64,000 bases of DNA from BAIKAL-G1 sp943369525 (GCA_943369525.1 CALRNL020000007.1:62001-126000), one strand, 5' to 3'. Positions 42,120 through 50,577 are shown, counted from the first letter of the stretch. Notes: a model not told the origin generated them from the sequence alone. Translations and numbers: made by a program.

Positions 42120-42977
42120 TCAGGCCATGGCTGGCTGATTGCGCTTGGCGAGGCTGACGCGCTTGCGAAGTCGGCCAGCCCAGCCAAAGGCAGCCATCGC
42201 CCCGAAGACGGGCAAGGGACCCGGAGCGCCCACGACTTCCCGTTGCAACTTGATGGTTGCAGCGTTCTCGAATTCGGTGAAGCCAGTCACGGTTTGGACA
42301 AAGGCGCCGGGTTTGGGAGTAATCACATTATCGTTATAGTAATCGGATACCCCTGTGGCGCCGAAGTCGCCTTCGATGGCGAGGGCGTTGATGGTGATGC
42401 CCTGGCTGGCCGCATTATTGCGGGCAGCTTGCACAGTTGCGATCAAATCTGTCCCCACATTTTGTATGCCATCGCTGGAGATGTCAATGATTTTGGTGGC
42501 CGAATCAAACAGGCCAGTGCTAATGGCGTTCTGAATCGAGGCCACGGCCGCATTGATGCCGCAGGACACACAGGTGCTGCCCGAACCCTGGCGGGCCATG
42601 GTGGCCAGTTGGGCCGCAAAAGTATCAACGCTGGCGGCGTTGGTCAGGTGGGTCCAGTCGATTGCCAGCGGGGTGCGGGCAATCGTGTCCCACTGGCCCA
42701 CGGCCACGGCAATGCCGTTGGGTGAGGCCGCAATCGAGGATTTGATCGTGGGTAGCAGGAAGGCGTTGGACCAGCCAATCCGTTGGGTGTTGTATTCGCC
42801 AGTGTCGATACTGCCGGACACATCGGTGGAGAGGAAGAGCATCTTATCCACCGTTAGGGCCTGGGCGCTTCCGGTGAATAGGGCCAGTTGCGCCAGGCCT
42901 ACGGCTGCTCCGCCGAGGGCGAGGGCGCGCAGGCGAGTGGTGAGAGTCGATCGGGCTGATTGCATCGCCAGAAGCAT
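42120..42977 (-). CDS. DUF1194 VWA-type secreted protein with PEP-CTERM tail
   Basis: A 285-residue exported protein. A signal peptide (LRALALGGAAVGLAQLALF, cleavage near SAQA at 37-40) precedes a DUF1194/von Willebrand A domain. Its metal-binding MIDAS motif is DVSGS at 52-56, with SSDGIQNVG near 168-176. Two cysteines, in GSTCVSCGIN, could form a disulfide. The C-terminus has PGPLPVFGAMAAFGW at 252-266 followed by RLRKR, which is the cyanobacterial PEP-CTERM layout: motif, hydrophobic helix, basic end. It is a probable substrate of the exosortase at 32030. It has its own terminator; no clear Shine-Dalgarno is seen at the start. Confidence 0.85.
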   Translation of the reverse strand: MLLAMQSARSTLTTRLRALALGGAAVGLAQLALFTGSAQALTVDKMLFLSTDVSGSIDTGEYNTQRIGWSNAFLLPTIKSSIAASPNGIAVAVGQWDTIARTPLAIDWTHLTNAASVDTFAAQLATMARQGSGSTCVSCGINAAVASIQNAISTGLFDSATKIIDISSDGIQNVGTDLIATVQAARNNAASQGITINALAIEGDFGATGVSDYYNDNVITPKPGAFVQTVTGFTEFENAATIKLQREVVGAPGPLPVFGAMAAFGWAGRLRKRVSLAKRNQPAMA

Positions 42978-43154
42978 GATGTGGACCGCCCAAGATTAGA
43001 TAGTTGATACGAGAAAAGATAGACCTGATTCCGATAAGCTGCAGATTCGTTGTTTGGCTTCAGCGTTTAGCTCGCACTGCTCAAGCTAGGCGGCTTGGAC
43101 TATTGGCTGATGCTGACATGGCTGTGGTTGGCCCGATGGTTGGGAGCCATGCCA

Positions 43155-43206
43155 GCGATTAGTTCTAGTGATTAGTTCTGGCGATTGACGGTAGTGATTA
43201 ATGGCG
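43155..43206. repeat. Four 13-bp tandem units at the end of the HpsJ-like gene
   Basis: Units GCGATTAGTTCTA, GTGATTAGTTCTG, GCGATTGACGGTA and GTGATTAATGGCG follow one another without gaps. The last unit covers the stop codon at 43198 of the minus-strand gene. Each begins GYGATT, and drift increases toward the gene. Confidence 0.65.
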
Positions 43207-44022
43207 GGGCGTCACTTCGCTCTGGTCATCGTCTACCAGTCGTTGCCAATAGCTGTCGTTCGGGTTTGTTTTCTTGGAACCGACCTGGGGCCTGCTAGCG
43301 GATCCGCCTCCGCGCCATCTGGCGATCGTGGCGGGCAGGGGGGTGGCCACCCCCAGGTAGAGGCAGGCCAACACCAGGGAGGAGAGCCCCAGCCGCGCCA
43401 CGTTCTTGCCCATCAGGAGTTGGCGCCGTTGGCGCTCCTGGTTCACCTGCATCGACAGGCGTCCCTTGATGCGATTCAGCAGTTGGCCCATCCCCTGGCG
43501 CTGGCTGGCCAGGTCGGATCCGAGGCTCGCCAGGGGTGGCAGGCCCTTGGGCAGGGCCCCATAGATCGTCTGCAATTCGGCCTGGGATCCCGCTTGCTTG
43601 ACGCGGGCCTGGATCTGTTCGAGACCTTGCATGGAGGCTTCGGCCCCCCCCTGGGCCGTGCCTGCTGGGGGATTCAGCATCGTCCAGCTGGCAACGATGA
43701 GGACTGGGATCAGCAGCGCATAGCCCACACCCGCGGCGCCGGCGGCCCGGGTGCACCAGCGCAGGGCCCCAGCCGGCACGGCGCCGATCCCATCGATACG
43801 GCTGGAGAGAAACACCAGGCAAGTGGCCAGGAGTGCTATCGGCGACTGGCTAATAAGCACGTCGCTGAGTTGTAATTGCCACAGGGCGGAGCCCAGGTTC
43901 AAGGGGATCGCCGCGCTGAGGATCGTCAGGGCAAAGATGGTGTACAGGACGACAGCTGCCCACCAGAGAATGCCAGATAGGTCGGGACGTTTCGGTGCCG
44001 TGATCGGATTGCTATCCATCAA
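43198..44022 (-). CDS. HpsJ-like membrane protein
   Basis: A 274-residue protein with membrane segments at about 17-38, 55-73, 93-113 and 207-229. A long, mostly helical loop (about 115-205) contains LEQIQARVKQAGSQAELQTI and LNRIKGRLSMQVNQERQRR. This layout, with SQSPIALLATCLVFLSSRIDG in the second helix, recalls HpsJ-family proteins, which take part in hormogonium polysaccharide secretion in filamentous cyanobacteria. The assignment is from memory of the family pattern and its setting between two PEP-CTERM proteins. AT-rich sequence ahead of the start (CATAAACTAGATTATTTG) may hold its promoter. Confidence 0.5.
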   Translation of the reverse strand: MMDSNPITAPKRPDLSGILWWAAVVLYTIFALTILSAAIPLNLGSALWQLQLSDVLISQSPIALLATCLVFLSSRIDGIGAVPAGALRWCTRAAGAAGVGYALLIPVLIVASWTMLNPPAGTAQGGAEASMQGLEQIQARVKQAGSQAELQTIYGALPKGLPPLASLGSDLASQRQGMGQLLNRIKGRLSMQVNQERQRRQLLMGKNVARLGLSSLVLACLYLGVATPLPATIARWRGGGSASRPQVGSKKTNPNDSYWQRLVDDDQSEVTPRH

Positions 44023-44190
44023 ATAATCTAGTTTATGCCCGCAAATCCTATGGGATAAGCTAAGGCTTTCTCGCTGTAGGATTACCGCATCTCTGCGGCA
44101 TTGATGTCCTTGTTGCGTTTGTTGGTTGTGGTATCAAAGCGACTTGGTGATGGATCGCTTTGATCGATCCAGTCCATGGTTTGGTCGATC

Positions 44191-44223
44191 AAAAAAGGCA
44201 AGCCCCGCGTCTTGGAGCGGGGC
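44191..44223 (-). terminator. Rho-independent terminator of the VWA protein gene
   Basis: GCCCCGC (44202-44208) pairs with GCGGGGC (44217-44223) across an 8-base loop. On the minus strand it is followed by TTGCC and TTTTTT (44196 down to 44191). It is 28 bp after the stop at 44251. Confidence 0.82.
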
Positions 44224-44250
44224 CAGCGGTTGATGCAAGTTGGCTTGGGT

Positions 44251-45447
44251 TCAGGTGGTCGTTGCCAAAGCTTCGCGCTTTTGAATGCGGCGACGCAGGA
44301 AACGGCTCCAGCCAAAGGCCGCACTGGCGCCCAATAGGGGCAGGGGGCCTGGCACCCGTTCGCCGTCGCCAACAAGGATGCGATCCCGTTCGATCGCCCC
44401 TGCCACGCCGGGTGCTTCCACCGAGAAGTTGTAATCGCCAGCGGCCAGGCCCTTCACGGCCATGGTGATTTCGCGGGAGTCACCGCCAGGGACATCGTTG
44501 CAGCCGAGGGGATCGGTGCAGACGAAGCTCACATCCAGTCCGGCGGGGGCGCCACCCACCACTTTAAGACTGAGATCCTGGGTTGAGATCACGCTGCCGA
44601 CGGCCGCTTCCACCGTGCTGAGAATCGAGCTGATCGGAACGGAGGCAAAGCTGTTGATCAGGGCGCCATTGGTCCCTAGGAAGCTGGTCAAGGAGCTGGC
44701 CTGATCGCCCGATTGGCCGCCATCGTCGAAGTCGGCATCCATTCCTGCCGTAGCGGGCAAGCTATTGAGGGCCACCAGGGCCACATTCTCCGTGCTCAGG
44801 ATTGATTTGATGTTGTTCAGGGTGACTGTTTGTTGATGCGAGGAAGCATCACCGAACCAGAGCACTACTTTACGAGCACCTGAGCGCCAGTCCACCGTTT
44901 CGCCACTGGTGCCACAGAAGCCTGGGTTGGATCCCAGGCCTGGGCAGGTGGTAGCGCCATTTTGAACACCTTGCTGAAGCGCATAGAAGTTTGCCTCCGG
45001 GAGGTCACCTCCACCACTCGCGAACCAGTTGTTGATACCCGCTACCGCTAGTGGAGTGAGGGGGGTGATTTTCTGCAGCACATCATAGGAGCTATTGAAT
45101 GTTTCTCCTGATTCAGATGGATCTCCGAAATAGCTAGCCACGGCAAACTGGGAGTCCGTATAGGTGGTGCTGAGATTGGTCAATAACTGGTTGGCCACAC
45201 TTTGAACATTGCCGATGACGCCACCCATGCTTCCAGTGTTATCGGCGAGAAACAGAAAGTCCACCAGGCCGCCACCCACGTCGGTGAAGATCTTTTTCAC
45301 CACCGTTACGGTGTCACCAATGGCGATTGAAGCGTTGAAGCTGGAGGGATTAATCGAGCCGGCCATGGCCTGGCCAGGGGAGAGGGTGGCCGCAGCGGCG
45401 CAGAGGGTTCCCGCTGCAACTAGTTTGAGGCTGTGACGACGGGACAT
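44251..45447 (-). CDS. VWA-domain secreted protein with PEP-CTERM tail
   Basis: A 398-residue exported protein. The signal peptide MSRRHSLKLVAAGTLCAAAA ends near AMAG (27-30). A von Willebrand A domain follows, with the MIDAS-type DNTGSMG at 69-75 and acidic segments (PATAGMDADFDDGGQSGDQ) that suggest calcium or other metal binding. The tail PGPLPLLGASAAFGW at 366-380, then RFLRRR, is a PEP-CTERM-type sorting signal almost the same as that of the DUF1194 protein. A short leader frame with a strong ribosome site overlaps its start. It is separated by a terminator from the HpsJ-like gene. Confidence 0.87.
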   Translation of the reverse strand: MSRRHSLKLVAAGTLCAAAATLSPGQAMAGSINPSSFNASIAIGDTVTVVKKIFTDVGGGLVDFLFLADNTGSMGGVIGNVQSVANQLLTNLSTTYTDSQFAVASYFGDPSESGETFNSSYDVLQKITPLTPLAVAGINNWFASGGGDLPEANFYALQQGVQNGATTCPGLGSNPGFCGTSGETVDWRSGARKVVLWFGDASSHQQTVTLNNIKSILSTENVALVALNSLPATAGMDADFDDGGQSGDQASSLTSFLGTNGALINSFASVPISSILSTVEAAVGSVISTQDLSLKVVGGAPAGLDVSFVCTDPLGCNDVPGGDSREITMAVKGLAAGDYNFSVEAPGVAGAIERDRILVGDGERVPGPLPLLGASAAFGWSRFLRRRIQKREALATTT

Positions 45448-45509
45448 GGGATCTTGTGCATCGCAGACGGACCAACATTAAGGGTGTTGAAGGGGATTTT
45501 ATGCAGCAC
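45420..45509 (-). CDS. Possible 29-codon leader peptide overlapping the VWA gene start
   Basis: AAGAAGGAGA, the best Shine-Dalgarno I found in the island, stands 8 bases before a GTG at 45509. That frame encodes MLHKIPFNTLNVGPSAMHKI plus nine residues and stops at 45420, 28 bases inside the VWA gene. The VWA start itself has no such site, so ribosomes finishing the leader could restart on it. There is no family evidence for the peptide. Confidence 0.35.
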   Translation of the reverse strand: MLHKIPFNTLNVGPSAMHKIPCPVVTASN

Positions 45510-45646
45510 TATGGCTTCTCCTTCTTGTTAGGGCTGCGTCACTTTGCGGGCCGTTACTGCACGGTTGCTGTTGGAGGGGTGATCCTTTTGCCTGGCCTGC
45601 TTTTGGCGTAATCATCCGCCGCTGTGCTGCTCCAATCGGGGTCTGT

Positions 45647-47671
45647 TCAGGCCATGTCGTCGCTGAAGTCTGAGATCACTTCGCCGTTGAAGAAATCGGC
45701 TAGGCGCTTGGCCTTTTCATCGATGCTGCCGGGCAGGGCCCGCTGGGGCGGGGCCTCCATAGGAGTTGGCGGGGTTTGGTTGATGCCGCTGGCCCCTGGG
45801 GCCGCTAGGGACGGTGCGGCAGGGGCGACGCTTGCCGGCGTTGGTGCAGGGACAACGGCTGTTGCCCCCCCTGCTGGGATTGGGGCTGGTGTCGCCACCG
45901 CTGCCGCCATGGCCACCGCTACGGGTGTCGCTGCCTGGCCTGGGATTGGTACCGGGTTCATGGACCCTGCAGCTTCAGCGTTGTGGTCCGGGACCGGGAC
46001 CGGGGCGGGGGCCTGAGGCCTGGGGCCTGGGCCTGGTGCGGCCTTGGCCGGGGTTGTCGTGGTCTGGTGGCCGTCGGCGCCTTCGAGGGTCACCTGGCGG
46101 GGGCTGCCGAGGGCGGCTTGCATGGCCCGCTCCAGCAGGGGCAGGCGGCCCTGCACCATGGCCATCCAGTTGCCCGCCACCCGAACCACGGCCCGTTGGC
46201 TATCCAGCCGCACCAAGGTGGCCTGCTGGGACAACAACATGCGGGTGGAGGGCAGCTCCAGGCCGGTGAGGATCTGTTGCCAGAGCTCCGGCAGGTTGGC
46301 ACCCGCCGATGGTGCCCCTTGGGGCGCTTGGGTCGGTTCCGGGACCGAAGGGGGCGCCAGCCCAGGGGCTGGGCTGTCGGTTGGGGCTTGGGATGGGATT
46401 GCCGGGGAGTGGGGGATTGGGGCAGGAGTGGAGCCGGCGTGGGCTGGGGCCGCACCGCCCCTGGAGGGACCTGGACCGGCTGGTTGGCCCCGGCCCTGGG
46501 GGCCGGCCGGAGCGCTCCGCATGGGCGCAGCCTGGCCTGAAGCCGTGCTTTGGCCGGGGGCGGCGGTCACCACGGTTGGTTGGGCCAGCAGACCCAACAC
46601 CAACACCTCCAGCCAGAGGCGGGGCTGGACGCTATGGCGCAGCTGCTGTTCGCTGCCCTTCAGCTGGCTCTGCCACTGCAACAACTGGGCCGTACCCAGT
46701 TGTTGGGCTAGCTCGGGCAGCTGGGGGCGGAACTGGGGCGAAAAGCTGGTCAGCTCAAGCCGCTCTGGGGCCACCGCCGCCAGCACCAGGTCCCGCAGCA
46801 GGCTGGTGAGGCCCTGCAACACCGCCGACGGTTCCCGGCCCCGGTCGAGTAGTTCGCGGCAGGACTCCACCACCGCCAGGGGTTCAAAGCGGGCCAGGGC
46901 CGTGGCCAGGGCCAGCAGCTCCTGTTCGGGCACGGCCCCCACCAGCTCCCACACCGCCATCGGCTCGATCGGCGCGGGCAGCAGGCTCAGTTGGTCCAGC
47001 AGGCTCTCCGCATCGCGCAGGCCGCCCTGGGCCCTTTGGGCCACCACATGCAGGGCCTCGGCGGTGATACCGATCTGTTCTTCGGTGGCGATAAAGCGCA
47101 GGTGGCCCTCGAGGGCTTCAAGGGGGATTCGGCGGAAATCGAACCGCTGGCAGCGGCTCAGGATCGTCGGCAGCACCCGCTGGGGATCGGTGGTGGCGAG
47201 CACGAACACCACCCGTGGTGGTGGCTCCTCCAGGGTTTTGAGCAGGGCGTTGAAGGCTGCCGTCGAGAGCATGTGGCACTCGTCGATCACGTACACCTTC
47301 CAGCGGGCCTGCACCGGCGCAAAGCGGGAGCGCTCGATCAGTTCGCGGATGTTGTCCACGCCGGTGTTCGAGGCGGCATCGATCTCGATCACGTCGAGGG
47401 CATTGCCGGCGGCGATGCTGGTGCAGAGGGCGCAATGGCCGCAGGGGTCCGGGGTGGGGCCGTCGCCGCTGATGCAGTTAAGCGAGCGGGCCAGGATGCG
47501 GGCGCTGGAGGTTTTGCCCGTGCCCCGCGGGCCGCTGAACAGGTAGGCCGGTGCGATCCGGTTTTGGCGCAGGGCGTTGCCCAGGGTGGCGGCGATCGCC
47601 TCCTGGCCCACTAGCTGGTTGAAGGTTTGGGGCCGGTACTTGTGGTGCAGCGGCTGGTAGGCCTGGCTCAT
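45647..47671 (-). CDS. dnaX: DNA polymerase III subunits tau/gamma
   Basis: A 674-residue clamp-loader ATPase. The N-terminal AAA+ module carries Walker A GPRGTGKT at 47-54, zinc-binding cysteines C66, C77, C80 and C83, and the DExx box in VYVIDECHML near 121-130; sensor 1 is in FVLATTDPQRVLPT. A long Pro/Ala/Gly-rich linker (about 370-460 and 545-640) separates it from a small C-terminal domain. I saw no A-rich slippery site for making a shorter gamma form. It starts the conserved minus-strand block dnaX-(LRAT)-clpX-clpP-tig. Confidence 0.95.
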   Translation of the reverse strand: MSQAYQPLHHKYRPQTFNQLVGQEAIAATLGNALRQNRIAPAYLFSGPRGTGKTSSARILARSLNCISGDGPTPDPCGHCALCTSIAAGNALDVIEIDAASNTGVDNIRELIERSRFAPVQARWKVYVIDECHMLSTAAFNALLKTLEEPPPRVVFVLATTDPQRVLPTILSRCQRFDFRRIPLEALEGHLRFIATEEQIGITAEALHVVAQRAQGGLRDAESLLDQLSLLPAPIEPMAVWELVGAVPEQELLALATALARFEPLAVVESCRELLDRGREPSAVLQGLTSLLRDLVLAAVAPERLELTSFSPQFRPQLPELAQQLGTAQLLQWQSQLKGSEQQLRHSVQPRLWLEVLVLGLLAQPTVVTAAPGQSTASGQAAPMRSAPAGPQGRGQPAGPGPSRGGAAPAHAGSTPAPIPHSPAIPSQAPTDSPAPGLAPPSVPEPTQAPQGAPSAGANLPELWQQILTGLELPSTRMLLSQQATLVRLDSQRAVVRVAGNWMAMVQGRLPLLERAMQAALGSPRQVTLEGADGHQTTTTPAKAAPGPGPRPQAPAPVPVPDHNAEAAGSMNPVPIPGQAATPVAVAMAAAVATPAPIPAGGATAVVPAPTPASVAPAAPSLAAPGASGINQTPPTPMEAPPQRALPGSIDEKAKRLADFFNGEVISDFSDDMA

Positions 47672-47719
47672 GGGTCGCTGCGTCCGAACTCCGTCCCCGC
47701 GAACGGCCAGATCCTGAGG

Positions 47720-48409
47720 CTAATCCTCATGGCCCTGAAGCAGTTGGTCGAGCCGCTGTTGCAGTTCCTCCACCTCGCTGAGCTTGTCCTCCAGGCGCTG
47801 GGCCGCCAGGCGCAGTCCCTCGAAGGCCTCGGTGCCGGTCCCCGATCGGGTGGCGCTGCCCTGGCCCCAGCGGGCTTCCGCCTTGGTGAGTTCCTGCTCT
47901 AGGGCCTGCTGCAGCCTGAGCCGCAGGCTTTCGAGTTGCTCCAGGCTGCGGCGCGCCAGCTCCCGGCCCTGCTCGATCGCCAGGCCATCAAGCCGCAGAT
48001 CCTGGCGCAGGAGTAGCCGAACACCGGCCAGCAGGGCCGCCGGCACCATTTGGCCCAGGGCCAGGGCGCCGAGGCTGCCCGTCTGGAGCCAGCCCTCCAC
48101 CTGGGCGCTGCGGTGGCGGCCGGTTTTGCACCAGTGGGCGAAGTGCTCGCAGTTGTTGAAGATCAGGTTGTAGCGCTGCTCGCCCAGGCGCCCCAGGGCC
48201 CGCCCCAGGGTCACCCCTGGTGGCGAGCAGCTCCCCGGGGGGTAGGAGACGGTGGTGATCGGTTGGCGCAGGCTGAAGTCCTGCAGGGTGCTGCGCAGGA
48301 TTTGGCGGCCCTCCAGGTAATGGGCCACCGTGCCATCCCCCAGGTCAATGCCGTGGTGCACGAACAGGCCGTGCTGGCGGGGTACCTGGAGATGGTCGGC
48401 GCTGGCCAA
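47720..48409 (-). CDS. LRAT-domain (NlpC/P60-like) protein
   Basis: A 229-residue protein with the lecithin:retinol acyltransferase fold, a permuted NlpC/P60 thiol enzyme. The histidines are in LFVHHGIDLGDGTVAHY (15-31) and the nucleophile is C87 in NNCEHFAHWC (85-94). Plant and animal relatives are acyltransferases or phospholipases. A hydrophobic patch lies at about 108-128, and the C-terminal 80 residues form a coiled coil (LRLRLQQALEQELTKAEAR onward). It lies between dnaX and clpX on the same strand; the place is conserved in picocyanobacteria as far as I recall. The substrate is unknown. Confidence 0.82.
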   Translation of the reverse strand: MASADHLQVPRQHGLFVHHGIDLGDGTVAHYLEGRQILRSTLQDFSLRQPITTVSYPPGSCSPPGVTLGRALGRLGEQRYNLIFNNCEHFAHWCKTGRHRSAQVEGWLQTGSLGALALGQMVPAALLAGVRLLLRQDLRLDGLAIEQGRELARRSLEQLESLRLRLQQALEQELTKAEARWGQGSATRSGTGTEAFEGLRLAAQRLEDKLSEVEELQQRLDQLLQGHED

Positions 48410-48462
48410 GGCAGGGGGAACCGATCAGTACACCGGAAAGGGACGGGGAATCCGGGGGGGCT

Positions 48463-49812
48463 TCAGGCTGACTCGCGCTGGCTGCGGTCGGCCTTGCTGC
48501 TGGGGATCTCCAGCACCTTGGCCTTGCTGCGCTGCTCCACCATGGCCTGGGTGACGGTGAAACTCTTGATCTCGGTGCTGGAGGGCAGGTCGTACATCAC
48601 ATCGAGCATCAACTCTTCGATGATGCCGCGCAGGGCCCGGGCACCGGTCTTGCGACGATGGGCCTCGGCGGCGATCGCCTGCACGGCCCCCGCTTCGAAT
48701 TCGAGGCGCACGTTATCCATGCTCAGCAAGGTCTGGAACTGCTTGACCAGGGCGTCGCGGGGGGTGGTGAGAATCGATTCGAGGGCGTGGCTGTCCAGCG
48801 GTTCGAGCATGGCGCTCACCGGCAGCCGGCCAATGAATTCCGGGATTAGGCCGTAGCGCACCAGGTCGTCGGGCTCCAGCTGGCGCAACACCTGGGCGGC
48901 CTGGAGGTCCTTGTGTTGGCGGCTACGGCCATCGGCCGGCAGGAAACCGATCGAGTTGCGGCCCAGGCGCCGTTGCACCAGATCCTCCAGCCCCACAAAG
49001 GCGCCACCGCAGATGAACAGGATTTGGCTGGTGTCGATTTGGATGCAGTCCTGATAGGGATGCTTGCGGCCCCCCTGGGGCGGCACGTTGGCCAGGGTGC
49101 CTTCCAGCAGTTTCAACAGGGCCTGTTGCACCCCTTCTCCGGACACATCGCGGGTGATCGAAGGGTTCTCACTCTTGCGGGCGATTTTGTCGATCTCATC
49201 GATATAGATGATGCCGCGCTGGGCTTGCTCCACATCCATGTCGGACTTCTGCAGCAGCCGCAGCAGGATGTTCTCCACGTCTTCGCCGACGTAGCCCGCT
49301 TCGGTCAAGGTGGTGGCATCGGCCACGGCGAAGGGCACATCCAGCATCTCGGCCAGGGTCTGGGCGAGCAGGGTTTTGCCACAGCCGGTGGGACCGATGA
49401 GCAGGATGTTCGACTTTTGGAGGCGGGTGGCGGTTTGATCCGTTTCCCCCTGGCCATCGCCCTGCCAGGCCAGCCGTTTGTAGTGGTTGTAAACCGCCAC
49501 GGCCAGCACTTTTTTGGCGTCCTCCTGGCCCACCACCTGCTGGTCGAGGAAGGCCTTGATTTGGTGGGGCTTGGGCACCTCCGCCAGGGTTGGGGCCGGT
49601 TTGGCGGTTTTCTTGCTGGGGGCCTTGCTCTTGGTTTCGGGGGCGCTGCGGGCCGCCACCTGGCTTTCGGTTAGCTCCTCATCGAGAATCTCGTTGCAGA
49701 GATCGATGCACTCGTCGCAGATGTACACGCCAGGGCCGGCAATTAACTTGCGGACCTGTTCCTGGGACTTGCCGCAGAACGAGCACTTCAGGTGGGCGTC
49801 GAACTTGGCCAT
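48463..49812 (-). CDS. clpX: ATP-dependent Clp protease ATP-binding subunit ClpX
   Basis: A 449-residue AAA+ unfoldase that feeds tagged proteins into ClpP. The N-terminal zinc domain has C10, C13, C32 and C35 (LKCSFCGKSQ and YICDECIDLC). Walker A is GPTGCGKT at 140-147, Walker B is in IIYIDEIDKIARKS, and the pore loop is GYVGEDVENI. The ClpP-contact loop is in RRLGRNSIGFLPADG, the usual IGF variant. A Lys/Ala-rich linker at about 55-75 is a lineage extension. It lies 75 bp downstream of clpP. Confidence 0.98.
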   Translation of the reverse strand: MAKFDAHLKCSFCGKSQEQVRKLIAGPGVYICDECIDLCNEILDEELTESQVAARSAPETKSKAPSKKTAKPAPTLAEVPKPHQIKAFLDQQVVGQEDAKKVLAVAVYNHYKRLAWQGDGQGETDQTATRLQKSNILLIGPTGCGKTLLAQTLAEMLDVPFAVADATTLTEAGYVGEDVENILLRLLQKSDMDVEQAQRGIIYIDEIDKIARKSENPSITRDVSGEGVQQALLKLLEGTLANVPPQGGRKHPYQDCIQIDTSQILFICGGAFVGLEDLVQRRLGRNSIGFLPADGRSRQHKDLQAAQVLRQLEPDDLVRYGLIPEFIGRLPVSAMLEPLDSHALESILTTPRDALVKQFQTLLSMDNVRLEFEAGAVQAIAAEAHRRKTGARALRGIIEELMLDVMYDLPSSTEIKSFTVTQAMVEQRSKAKVLEIPSSKADRSQRESA

Positions 49813-49887
49813 CGAGGGAGGCGTCTAAGGGGTAGGTCCAGGGCAGGTGGGGCGTCGAGCGCTGATCGGGAGGCAGGAGCTGGTTGA

Positions 49888-50577
49888 TTAGACGGGAGTC
49901 CCATCGGTCACGACCCGGTCGATCAGGCCGTAGGTGACGGCCTCGGCGGGGGAAAGGAAGTAATCCCGGTCCGTATCTTCAGCGATTTTTTCTAGGGGTT
50001 GGCCCGTGTGGTCGGCCATCAGGCCATTGAGGGTGTCCTTGAGGAAGAGGATCTCCTTGGCCTGGATCTCGATGTCCACGGCCTGGCCCTGGGCGCCGCC
50101 CAGGGGCTGGTGAATCATGATGCGTGCGTTCGGCAGGGCTAGGCGCTTGCCCTTGGTGCCGCCCGACAGCAGGAAGGCGCCCATGCTGGCGGCCAAGCCG
50201 TAGCAGATGGTGACGATGTCCGGGGCCACCTGCTGCATCGTGTCGTAGATGGCCAGTCCGGCGGTCACCGAGCCCCCGGGGGAGTTCACATAGATCTGGA
50301 TGTCCTTTTCGGGGTCTTCGGCTTCCAGGTAGAGCAGCTGGGCCACCAGGGCATCGGCCACGGCGTCATCGATGCCGGTGCCCAGGAAGATGATGCGCTC
50401 GCGCAGCAGGCGCGAATAGATGTCAAAGGCCCGCTCGCCCCGGCCGGACTGTTCGACCACGGTGGGCAGAACCCCAGGGGCGGCCTGGGGTCTGGGCGCG
50501 ATCGCCTCGGGGCGGACGCCTTGCCATTGGTTCAGGACCGGATGGTGGCGCAGGGCTCGGGGTTGGGCGTCGATCAC
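49888..50577 (-). CDS. clpP: ATP-dependent Clp protease proteolytic subunit ClpP
   Basis: A 229-residue serine peptidase. The catalytic serine is S131 in GLAASMGAF and the histidine is H156 in MIHQPLGG; the aspartate follows in AEDTDRDYF near 203. The start is GTG 50577 (MIDAQPRALRHHP). The segment before PTVVEQSGRGERAFDIYSRLL is a variable propeptide-like extension. It is next to tig and clpX, the usual order, and probably forms the ClpP that pairs with ClpX in protein turnover. Confidence 0.97.
   Translation of the reverse strand: MIDAQPRALRHHPVLNQWQGVRPEAIAPRPQAAPGVLPTVVEQSGRGERAFDIYSRLLRERIIFLGTGIDDAVADALVAQLLYLEAEDPEKDIQIYVNSPGGSVTAGLAIYDTMQQVAPDIVTICYGLAASMGAFLLSGGTKGKRLALPNARIMIHQPLGGAQGQAVDIEIQAKEILFLKDTLNGLMADHTGQPLEKIAEDTDRDYFLSPAEAVTYGLIDRVVTDGTPV

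Noticed and set aside
13232..45646. Mobile genomic island with integrase or att sites
   Set aside because: No integrase, transposase or duplicated tRNA end was found; the tRNA-Gly is 13 kb away and intact, so movement cannot be shown from this window.
46044..47546. 500-codon plus-strand frame opposite dnaX
   Set aside because: It is an antisense by-product of the GC-rich dnaX codons; composition is Arg/Ser-rich and without motifs.
45647..47671. Programmed frameshift site in dnaX
   Set aside because: No A-rich slippery heptamer was seen in the coding strand, so a gamma form by frameshift is not supported.
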